A stretch of 64,000 nucleotides of DNA from Begonia masoniana (taxonomy: Eukaryota > Streptophyta > Magnoliopsida > Cucurbitales > Begoniaceae): positions 3,259,459-3,323,458 of the forward strand of contig CM039504.1 in assembly GCA_022432975.1 (NCBI GenBank). The letters are read 5' to 3'. Positions 41,877 through 50,805 of the stretch are shown piece after piece. The stretch's first letter is position 1. Each line of letters begins with the position of its first letter. Position numbers and translations under genes: made by a program. The notes beneath the pieces were generated by a model. That model searched no databases and had not been told where the DNA came from. It saw only the letters and a list, made by a program, of their open reading frames with translations.

Positions 41877-43288
41877 CAGTCGACTTCATAGACTCTACCA
41901 GAACGTCTCATAACAAAACTCTCAACATCCATAAATCATCCAAGTACGAGAAATCTTACTAACACAGAACAAACATCAGACAACTGGAACTAACTTAATA
42001 TCCTTGTGATGTAGGGCCTTATTGGCCGGAAGTCTTAATACATTCACTTACCTGGTTTCCTTAGCAATACTCGAGCACTTCACTTCAGACTTCTTTACCT
42101 AAAACACTTCACATTACAGTATTAAGTAAAAATCCTAAAAGTTCTAACCAAAAGTCATCCTAGAAATAATCAGTTTCAACCTAATAACTAGTCACAGATT
42201 ACGAATGCCACTAATATTTCATTGCCAAAGAAGAATCCGAAGCTACGGGTCTTAGCAGGGAAAGCGGAGTTCTAAATAGCCAATCAGTGACTACATTACA
42301 GAGTCTTACCTAGGGTGTGGATTGTCAGGGCGGAGACTGAAAATCGGTCACCGAAAGGAGCTGAAGTTGGCCGAGGGAGAGGGCTCTGGGGAAGAGAGAA
42401 ATCGCCGAGAGTGAATGCGTCGGCTACAGTGAGGTTTAAATGGGGTTTAAGGTTTCCATTTCCTATTTATACTTGATCCATCCATCCTTAATTACAACCC
42501 TGCCACCCAACCTAGTTTCACTCAACTTGTAATAAATATATCTTGACATTAAATTTAAAATCATAAAGGTTAATAAAAAGGGTGATAATCAAAATGGTTA
42601 AGAAAATCACCTGGCCGAAATTGTCAGGTGTTACATTACTAGTTTATATTTTTCTTATGAATCTAAATATTCAAATCTTAGTCGTAATGTTTCTTCACAT
42701 GCTGCTAGTTCAAGCAGTGGTGGTGGAAATATTGTAGCTTCATAGTTTGGTATTCATGATATCTGGAACCAATTATATACAGATGCATATTCTAGTTCTA
42801 TGCGAAATGAACTAGAAATTTATTTTGACACTCGATATCAATTTTCTCAAGAATAAAATTTTGATATTTTAAATTGGTGGAAAATATTTTCTACTACATA
42901 TCCTATTTTGTCTGTAATGACATGAGATCTACTAACACCTCCGGTCTCAACTGTAGTATCGAAGTTTGCTTTTAGTGCAGGTGGACGTGTCTATGATGAT
43001 CGACGAGGAAGACTTGCACCTGATCTCGTGGAGACACTTATTTGCATGAAAGATTGGAATGATGCGGGTACTAGAAACCAACAAAGAGGGGATGAAATAC
43101 TCAAAAAATTTCAAAATTTGGACTTTGAAGAAGATTAGCTTTTATAATATTTTCATTTTGTAATTTTTTTTGACATTTTGCAAATGATTGACGATTAGAT
43201 AGGTGCCAACCTAGTTGGGATGTGTTTAATTTGTAGTGATGCAAATGTCAAAATTTATAAATTTACAAGATTATATTTTTTTAAATAA

Positions 43289-43790
43289 ATGTCCGATCTG
43301 TTTATAAAACAGAATTACACAAGAGCCGATCAGTCGCCCAACTTGAGGCGATTGCTCGGCTCTCGATTTGTTTTGCGCCGATCAATCGCCCCAAGTGGGG
43401 AGAGTGATCGGCTGTCGATTTGTTTTAAACAGAGCGACAGCCGATCAGTCGCCCCACTTGGGTCGATTGAACGGTTCAAAACAAATCGAGAGCCGATCAA
43501 GCGCCCCAACTTTGGGTGACTAATCGGCTCTTGATATGTACTTCTGGCTCTTGTTCTCTTTTAAACAGATCGAGAGCCGATCAATCGCCTCAAGTGGGGC
43601 GATTGCTAGGCGCTCGATATGTTTAAAACAGAATTATTTACAGATCGAGAGCCGAGCAATCGCCCCACTTGGGGCGACTGATTGGCTCTCGATCTGTTTA
43701 AAACAGAATTACAGATCATGAGCCGAGCAATCGCCCCACTTTGGGCGTCTGATCGGCTCTCGATCTGTTTAAAATTAAAACAGATCAGTT
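43289..43790 (+). repeat. Tandem palindromic repeats in the hAT right half
   Basis: About seven units that alternate GAGCCGATCAATCGCCCCA with its reverse complement around ACTTGGGG, joined by CTCGATCTGTTTAAAACAGA-like linkers. Each unit is a ~40-bp palindrome. The motif GATTGATCGGCT also appears in the left half of the element (about 33830-34105), so the repeats occupy both sub-terminal zones. Confidence 0.85.
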
Positions 43791-44009
43791 TTTTAGTTTA
43801 GATTTTAGTTTAGCCTGTTTAGGTCAGCACAGCAACTTGTAACCCCTGAGTCCGGATCAATCGCCCCTGTCCCTAACCCCCTTCTCTGCAACTAAACTCA
43901 ACGCCGAAAGACGAAAACTGCCGAATCTGCCTTTGCACTTCGCAGCGCCTCCCCTCCCGTCGTCAATCGTAGTATCGCAATTCGCACCACAATTTCGATC
44001 TTCGCGAAT

Positions 44010-44430
44010 CTAACTCAGTAAGGCTCACCATCCAACCAAGTTATATTTCTTCAACAATTTGATAATTTAACTGAATAATTAGATTACTTTGTATTAGTCT
44101 ATGGAATTTGGATTGATTTTGATTGATGAAGTTGGATTGAGACACAAAATTAATTGTGAACGAAGTTTTATAATTGTGCATGTCAATTGTTCGATGAAAT
44201 GTCTATGAGAATTCTCTTTATATTTTGTGTTGGAAGTTATTTGGAAGTTATTGCACACAACACAAATATCTTGTTGTTTATTTGTTGTTTATTTGAGTGT
44301 TTAGTATTTGTGTTATTTCACAGGTTAAAACAACAATATGCTGCCAAAGCAAAAATGATTAAAAGGTTCTGCAAGCTCAAGCTCTCAAATTGATCAATCA
44401 TTCGCAAACTCTGAGGCAAGAAAATATTTC
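44010..44430 (+). promoter_or_regulatory. 5' leader with probable intron of the 477-codon ORF
   Basis: A GC-richer leader ends at TCTAACTCA|GTAAGG (about 44018); an acceptor TTTCACAG lies at 44322. An ATG at 44338 opens a frame (MLPKQK) that meets TGA at 44356 but is in phase with the downstream ORF starting at 44431. Confidence 0.5.
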
Positions 44431-45864
44431 ATGGATTTCATGGCCAAAAATAAACCAATTATATGCGAGATCCAATTTCAACCCGATCGGTATGCTGAAA
44501 ATATTTTAGACATGCTTAAGCAACGAAATTGGGAGAATCTTGCTGCATTAGGTGGTGATGCGAACGTAAGTATCGTTCGTGAATTCTACGCAAATTTGAG
44601 GGTATCCAATTCAGATAGTATGGTTGAAGTTCGCAACAAGATCATCCACTTTTCGGCCGAGGTAATTAATGCTAAGTTTGGGTTGGATAACTCATATGAT
44701 GATGATTATCATACTATGATGAAAGAGGGACTAGATTATGAGATCATTATACAAGAGATGAGACACCGAGGTTCACAGTGGGTTTACTCAATCGTAACCC
44801 GAGCTCAACCATTACACTTGATACTAAGTTGTCTCAACCGTTATGCGCAAGCTTGGTGCAGGTTTATCGGGAGAAACTTGATGCCGACGTCCCATAGGTC
44901 CGAGCTTACCAAAGAGCGGGCGGTACTCCTTTATTGCATTCTCACTGGTCGCTCCATAAATGTCGGGCGAATTATCTATAATAATATCAGTGCATATCGT
45001 AAGGGTTCCCCTGCTGGCCATATCCACCCTATCCTTATCACGCACCTATGCGCGGCAGAAAATGTCCCTATGAGCTCAGCTGATGAGTTTTGGATTCAAC
45101 CAAAACTTTATGACTCTTCAAATATTTTAAGAATACCTAATTGGCCGTATGACGAAGCTAGAGCAAATGGATTGGGATTCATTGATGATGCTACTGATGC
45201 TGAAAGTCCTCCTCCACTAATGCCATTGCCTCGATTGCCTCGTATCCGGCGCAAAGATGGTAATATGACTTGTGCACAACAATTTACCATAGCGGAGGCA
45301 AAAAGAAAGCGCGCCGAGACTCGTCGAAAACAGCGATATGAAAAGCAATCAACTATGCCTCTCGATCAATGCGCCTCTTCATCATCTGTCGTGCCACTCC
45401 ACTTTTACTCAACTAACGATGTGGGGCAGATGTTAGAAAATCTTTCCATCCAACAAGGCCAAATGTTTGCCAATCTTGCTGCTCAACATACCAACTTTGA
45501 ACAATATGTAAAACAACGGTTGGAAAATATTTTCGATCAACATACCAGCTTTGAACTGGATGTAAGACAAAGACTGAAAAATATTTCCAATCAACATACC
45601 AGCTTTGAACAGGATGCAAGACAAAGGCTGGAAAATATTTCAGATCAGCAAAGACGCATCGAAGATTGGTTGACGCATATGCAAAATCATTCGGTTGAGC
45701 AGACGAACTTCTTTTCACGATATGTGAGAGCCTTAAATGCTCATTATAACCATTTGGATCCAGCGAACCCAAGTTTACCTATCTTTCCGGAGCACCTGTT
45801 GAGACCATATCGCCCTCCACAAGAGGGTGAGGACAACGATGAGCCCGGCGGCAACCAATCATGA
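44431..45864 (+). CDS. Putative plant transposon protein carried by the hAT element
   Basis: An intact 477-codon ORF with no obvious enzymatic motif. In order: N-terminal globular region with VREFYANLRVS (about residue 51), FSAEVINAKFGLDN, RAQPLHLILSCLNRYAQAW, LTKERAVLLYCILTGRSINV and HPILITHLCAAENV; a basic linker (RRKDGN, AKRKRAETRRKQRYEK); then a coiled-coil region. That region has about four near-identical 18-residue repeats with the theme QHTSFEQDARQRLENIS (about 355-415), and the tail is acidic and Pro-rich. It belongs to the same family as the broken ORF at 34301. Such proteins are common in plant transposable elements but have no assigned function that I know of. The ATG at 44431 is the first after an upstream in-frame nonsense codon. 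Whether it is expressed is unknown. Confidence 0.8.
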   Translation: MDFMAKNKPIICEIQFQPDRYAENILDMLKQRNWENLAALGGDANVSIVREFYANLRVSNSDSMVEVRNKIIHFSAEVINAKFGLDNSYDDDYHTMMKEGLDYEIIIQEMRHRGSQWVYSIVTRAQPLHLILSCLNRYAQAWCRFIGRNLMPTSHRSELTKERAVLLYCILTGRSINVGRIIYNNISAYRKGSPAGHIHPILITHLCAAENVPMSSADEFWIQPKLYDSSNILRIPNWPYDEARANGLGFIDDATDAESPPPLMPLPRLPRIRRKDGNMTCAQQFTIAEAKRKRAETRRKQRYEKQSTMPLDQCASSSSVVPLHFYSTNDVGQMLENLSIQQGQMFANLAAQHTNFEQYVKQRLENIFDQHTSFELDVRQRLKNISNQHTSFEQDARQRLENISDQQRRIEDWLTHMQNHSVEQTNFFSRYVRALNAHYNHLDPANPSLPIFPEHLLRPYRPPQEGEDNDEPGGNQS

Positions 45865-46816
45865 GTTATGTTATTTTTCATCTACGTTTTTTAGTTTATT
45901 TTATGCATTAAATAAGAATTTCGGGAACTATTTATTTAAAATTTAGCTGATTTATGATTATAGTATATTTTAGTTATACAGTCGAAAATTTTTCGGAAAT
46001 ATTTATTTATGTAAGCTCTGCTCGTTAAGCTCGGCTCGTTAGGCTCGTTGGGCCGGCTCGGTTTGACTCGTTAGGCTTGTGGCTCGCGAGCCGGCTCGGG
46101 TTAGAAATTTTTTTGATCAGCTCGTTAGGCTCGGCAGGCTCGTTAGGCTCGGCAGGCTCGTTAGACTCGGCTCGTTTGGCTCGGTAGGCTCGGTGAGCCG
46201 AGACTTTCTCGGCTCGGTTAACATCTCTAGGACGACTTAATAAAAAGCACAAAAGGGAAAATTAACCCACTTTTTATTGCAATTAATTGTGGAAAATCCC
46301 CACCAATAAATGAAAAAAATGTCCATTTTTATGTTAATTATAAGTTGAAAGGCTAATAAAAATTGATGATTAATTTAATTACATAAATCAGAACCTTAAA
46401 AGTATAATCTTTGACTCCTTTTTGTAGAATCCCCCCTCCAATATCTCTCTTTTATTAAGTTCATGCATTTTTCTTCACTTTTCCCTTTCCACCCACAAAG
46501 TTTTCATCGAATTTTATTTGAATTGAGTTTCCCTGAGCTACCCACTTCTCCAGTTTCTCATTAAACTGTTTTCTGTTTTTGAAAGAAAAAAAAAGCTACT
46601 TTAGCTTTGAAAAAACTGTTCTTTAATTTTTGGCATGATTTATAAAAACTGTTTCTCACAACACATCGAGAACATACTCCACCGTTTGTTTGTCTTACCT
46701 GAGTTAGACAGTTCTAGTTGTACAAGATGAGTACACTTTGAAAGACCTACCTCTTTTTCTCTCTCTACTGTTACTCTTTCTTTTCTTCTGGTATGAATCC
46801 AACCAACTTAGATATA

Positions 46817-46817
<1 letters not shown>

Positions 46818-46905
<88 letters not shown>
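46818..46905 (+). repeat. Compound (TA)n(GA)n microsatellite
   Basis: A TA run passes directly into a GA run broken once by GGAGAG. It sits immediately upstream of the TATA box of the NPF gene. Confidence 0.95.
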
Positions 46906-46907
<2 letters not shown>

Positions 46908-46909
46908 TG

Positions 46910-46917
46910 TATAAAAG
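46910..46917 (+). promoter_or_regulatory. TATA box of the NPF transporter gene
   Basis: TATAAAAG lies 47-54 bp before the ATG at 46964, giving a very short predicted 5' leader. Confidence 0.65.
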
Positions 46918-46963
46918 GAGGTCTTGAGTGAACTATATAGGCAAGTAGACGAAGCAATCATTC

Positions 46964-49165
46964 ATGGAGAGCTCTGTAAAATCGCTAAAGGTTATCAGTG
47001 GCGGCTACGACGAGTCTGAGACGAAGAAGTTCTCTCTTTCCCAGTCTTCCGAATCCTGTAATGGAGGATGGACTGCCGCAATTTTCATCATCTGTGAGAA
47101 AATCTCAAACTTTCCATTGATAAAGTATCCTTCTTTTTTTACACAGTCTGAGGTTTCTTTTTTTGGATGAATATGACACAGTTGTTGAGGTGGCGGAGCA
47201 ATTTGCTTTCATAGGGTTGGTGGGTAATCTCATCATGTACCTCACCAACGTTCTTAATCTGCCCATGGCTATGGCGGCTAAGCAAGTCAACACTTGGGTC
47301 GGAGTCTCTGCATTTTTTCCCCTGTTCGGCGCTTTCATAGCCGATTCCTTTCTCGGCCGATTCAAAACCATCATCTTCTCCTCTCTCGTCTACTTTCTGG
47401 TAGGGCCTACTTTCGTTCTTTCTTCCTTGCCCGCTGATTCCATTCCTAATTCCTAAACACTTGATCACCCTCGCAGTAATTAATTCAGGGTTGGGACTGA
47501 ACTTTTGCAGGGAATGGTTTTGTTGACCTTATCGGTCGGCGTGATTCCGTCGGAGTATCGGAAATCCGTGTCTTTCGTGGCGCTGTACGTGATATCAGTC
47601 GGACAAGGAGGGCATAAGCCGTGCGTGCAGACGTTCGCGGCGGATCAGTTCGAGGAGAGAACAGTGGAGGAGAGAAAGATCAAAAGCTCCTTCTTCAATT
47701 GGTGGTATTTAGGTTTAGTCATTGGATCCACCATTTCCATCCTCGTTGTCATTTATGTTCAGGTACCCTAAACCTCCGCCATTTTCAACTCTTTTTCATC
47801 TCAATTTCGTCGAAAACTTACATAATAACTTGAAATTTATAACAACACTGATAATGTGAATTGCAGGACAATGTAAGCTGGGCATTGGCATTTGCTGTTT
47901 TAGCAGGAGTATTGGCGGTGGCATTGTCGTTGTTTTTGGTGGGGGCGAAGAGGTACAGAAGAGGATCCCCCTTCGGCAGCCCTTTCACCTCCGTAGCTCA
48001 AGTGCTTGTGGCGGCGGCCAGGAAGTGGCGCGTCGACAAAACTCGCTTCGGTTGGCGGTTGTGCTATGGAGACGAGGAGGCTGGAACCCAGTTTGAAGGT
48101 CAACAACACAGGACTCAGACGCTGGCACGCACTAGCCAGTTCAGGTATCCTCTCTCTTTCCTGGTCAACCTGCATAAGTAGTCAAACGTATATTTTCCAT
48201 CATTTTCTATAAATCAGTTTATTATTTATTTCTTCGTTTTAATTTACCCAAACAGAATTCAAATTAAATTATCCAGGATTTTGGACAAGGCGATGATCAT
48301 AGACGAGGAAGACGCAGAAAGCAAAACTCGGAATCCATGGAGATTATGTACTTCAAACCAAGTAGAAGAAGTGAAGCTTCTTCTCCGACTGATCCCCATC
48401 TGGCTCGCCTGCCTGATGTTCGCCGCCGTCCAAGCTCAGCTCCACACCTTCTTCACCAAGCAAGGCAGCACCATGATCCGAACCATCACCCCCCACTTCC
48501 AATTCCCCCCTGCATCTCTTCAAGCCGTCGTTGGCTTTACCATCCTCGTAGCCGTCCCGTTTTACGACCGCCTTTTTGTCCCCATCGCCCGGAAACTCTC
48601 CGGTCACCCGTCCGGAATATCCGTCCTGCAGAGGATAGGAACTGGCCTTTTCTTGTCGGTGCTCAATATGGTCGTCTCTGCCAATGTCGAGGCAAAAAGG
48701 GTAAGCGTCGCCAGAGAGTACGGTTTACTCGACAACCCGAAATCTGTAGTGCCCATGTCAATTTTGTGGCTCATTCCTCAGTACATGATTTGTGGTTTTT
48801 CTGATGCGTTCGCCATTGTTGGACTTCAAGAGCTTTTTTACGATCAGATGCCGGAGACGATGAGAAGCTTTGGAGCTGCAGCTTATATAAGTGTAATCGG
48901 GGTCGGAAACTTCGTCAGCAGCGCCCTTATTTCCGCTCTGCAAGGGATTAGCTCGAGGGGAGGAGAGAAGTGGCTGGGCGACAATCTCAACAGGGCCCGT
49001 CTTGATTACTTTTACTGGGTTTTGGCTGGACTCAGCTGTTTGAATCTGTGTGTTTATGTTTGGGTTTGCAGCCGTTTTGTGTACAAAAAAATTGAAGGAG
49101 ACGATGAAATAAGTAGGGAGAAAGAGATGAACTCTGCAAATGGGGCAGCTTTGATCTTGATGTGA
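46964..49165 (+). CDS. NRT1/PTR family (NPF5-type) proton-coupled transporter
   Basis: Five exons: 46964-47093, 47182-47399, 47511-47762, 47867-48144 and 48277-49165, in phase, 588 residues. NPF proteins are 12-helix plasma or vacuolar membrane carriers of nitrate, peptides, hormones or specialised metabolites. Visible: short acidic N-terminus, first helix with FIIFVEVAEQFAFIG, LADSFLGR-type loop (FIADSFLGRFKTI), GQGGHKPCVQTFAADQF, SSFFNWWYLGLVIG, a long central charged loop, and the C-terminal half with LIPIWLACLMFAAV, QTFFTKQGS-like QLHTFFTKQGSTM, and WLIPQYMICGFSDAFAIVGLQELFYDQMP. The QGGHKP and FFNWWY blocks resemble the NPF5 clade; the substrate cannot be deduced. The ExxER proton-coupling motif of helix 1 reads EVAEQ here. 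Confidence 0.92.
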
Positions 49166-49630
49166 CAAAAAAACTATATGACTTAAATAGTTGCTGTAGT
49201 TTTAAAATGTACATTGTCTGAAATTTGTATTTATTCTACAAACCTTGTTTGTTATGCTGCTCGTTTTTGTCTCTCTCTTATTTAAACGAATCGGTCGGGT
49301 TTTATGTTCGGTTTATGCGAATCTCGAGTAATTCTTCGAAACTCGCTCGAGTTACTATAAGATCCATATAAAACCTACTTCAAAATATTTTTGTTACACG
49401 GAGATTTTTCGATCTCGTCCGAAGCTCTAAGCTCTAACCGTTGCCATAAAATTAAATAAATGAAAATAAAAATGAATTAAATAGACAAATAGGAGAGGAC
49501 TAGATTTTTTATGTAATTTAAAAGAGTATAAGGATCAAATTGCAATTATTAATCTTATAAGGTGGAGATGGAAAAACCTAAACTTATCAATTTTTAATAT
49601 TTACTTTTTCAATGTATAGCGTTAATTATT
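49166..49630 (+). other. Spacer between the NPF gene and NRPE1
   Basis: NPF 3' UTR, then AT-rich DNA. Nothing further recognised. Confidence 0.4.
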
Positions 49631-50805
49631 TTTTATTTTTTACTCGCCCCATTTCTCAGTTCACTAAGTGTCTCAAGTCTTACGGAGGGCGAAGAAGAAG
49701 AGGAAGAAGCTGGTTGAATCAGTCATTTGGAGGCGCCGTTTCTGGTTTCTGTTTACTATATGGTCAACTGTTAAACTCTTTTCCCCTCTCTTCTTCTTGT
49801 TCTTTTTGTTTGTCCTTTTGGTCGCAAATTAGCTTTATTTCTCTAACCGTAGGTTGTGATACGCGTTAGACATACGTTCTTTTGGTGTTTTAATGTAGGA
49901 TTTTGCGTATATACCCACGAAGTTTCTGAGGCAATGGGGAATCTTATGCAAAATTTTCATTCTTGATTTTTATTTACATTATTTTTGGGGGTTTGGGAGT
50001 TTGTTCCTGAGAAAGTGACCGGACTGGAAGTTAAAGATTGGAGAATTTAGGCATTGTGTTTTCAGTTGGATAATGGGTCTTCTTTCCGATTACTTTCGTA
50101 TTCTCCGTGGAGGAAAAAATTGATGCCTTGGTAATGTGACACTTTAATGAGATTTCTCTGCATTTTGTGAAGCGTCTTACTTTTAGTCCGGGCTTCACAG
50201 TCAGTTGGGCAAGCACAATCTAAGCCTAGAACTGAGGTAAAGTTCTATTATGTGTTTGCATGTTTATTTTCTTTTTTCCTGTTGGGTGTTTGCTGAGAAA
50301 GCGGAGGGGAACCATAGAAAATGCAGGCATTTATTAATCGAGTTTTGCCCAATTACTGGATGTTTGTTGATCGCTTTTTTTGATTTGTATGAGATATTCT
50401 GATGGTTTTATCTCTGACAATTCCCCTCATATGCATGCACACCATTGCACGAATTTGCATTGGCAAAGCTAAACAATGTGGTTCTTTTGCTGTTATTTGT
50501 AGTTTTTCCATATTTGTTTGATATCTCTGAGCAAAAAAATATTATATATACGTGTCTTGAAGCCTTGTTGACTTTACTTTCTCTTCTGTGCTTTAATTAC
50601 ATGTAATATTTCTAAATGATCAAGGTAATGATCTCGCAAGAGGAACAATGGTTTATTTCTAGCCAACTATTTGTCGCAATTTTTTTTTTAAAACTTTCTT
50701 TGTAATATAATGATACTTCATACTTTTACAAGGCCTCTCAAGTTTTCTATATCTAAATGGTCTTTTTTCCTCTTCTCATTGCAGCCCCACTATCTGCTCA
50801 AGGAA
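49631..50805 (+). promoter_or_regulatory. Probable 5' leader exon and leader intron of NRPE1
   Basis: A GA-rich exon-like stretch (about 49680-49740, GGCGAAGAAGAAGAGG...GGAGGCGCCGTTTCTG) is followed by T-rich intron-like sequence and an acceptor TTGCAG at 50784, then CCCCACTATCTGCTC before the ATG at 50806. Confidence 0.45.

Larger units (their letters stand above)
38047..42635 (+). mobile_element. Outer solo LTR inserted in the hAT transposase
   Basis: A 4,589-bp segment starts TGTAACGACCCC and ends GGTGTTACA, flanked by perfect 5-bp repeats TTACT (38042-38046 and 42636-42640). Without the second LTR nested in it (39679-41876) it is about 2.4 kb, similar in size to the LTRs at 9967 and 60275, and it shares their TGTAACG start and a short motif GATGTAGGGCC...CACTTACCTGG. 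No gag/pol, primer site or polypurine tract is present. It separates hAT coding sequence that reads on across the insertion. Confidence 0.85.
36545..43138 (+). pseudogene. hAT transposase relic, split by a solo LTR
   Basis: Starts with an ATG at 36545 (MDPRDYNINFDYDIEET). Continues as BED-finger-like and catalytic-domain sequence at 36706-37206 (CKYC, SICITSDLWSARNS), 37207-37596 (CVCHILNLVVKDG, typical hAT) and 37612-37899. It resumes after the LTR at 42641-43138, with the C-terminal dimerisation block (FDILNWWKIFSTTYPILS; FSAGGRVYDDRRGRLAPDLV; ETLICMKDW). The family resembles RICESLEEPER-type transposases. Frames are interrupted by stops at 37204, 37594, 37897 and several after 42700, apart from the LTR insertion. 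The element cannot supply its own transposase. Confidence 0.88.
33452..46229 (+). mobile_element. hAT-superfamily composite element with nested LTRs
   Basis: The ends are inverted: left TAGAGATGTTAAACGGGC, right ...CGGTTAACATCTCTA. They are flanked by near-matching 8-bp sites GGACAACA (33443-33450) and GGACGACT (46230-46237), the hAT target-site size. GC-rich GCTCG-type repeats sit just inside both termini. Inside, all on the + strand: a broken transposon-protein ORF (34301-35595), the hAT transposase relic (36545-43138, split by a solo LTR), palindromic repeats (43289-43790) and an intact 477-codon transposon-protein ORF (44431-45864). Total 12,778 bp, or about 8.2 kb without the LTR insertions. 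Imperfect TSDs and stops in the transposase indicate an old insertion. Confidence 0.8.
46238..46963 (+). promoter_or_regulatory. Promoter region of the NPF transporter gene
   Basis: AT-rich sequence followed by (TA)n at about 46818-46852, (GA)n at about 46853-46905 and a TATA box at 46910. Because the hAT right end lies at 46229, roughly 730 bp separates the transposon from the transporter ATG. Confidence 0.6.
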
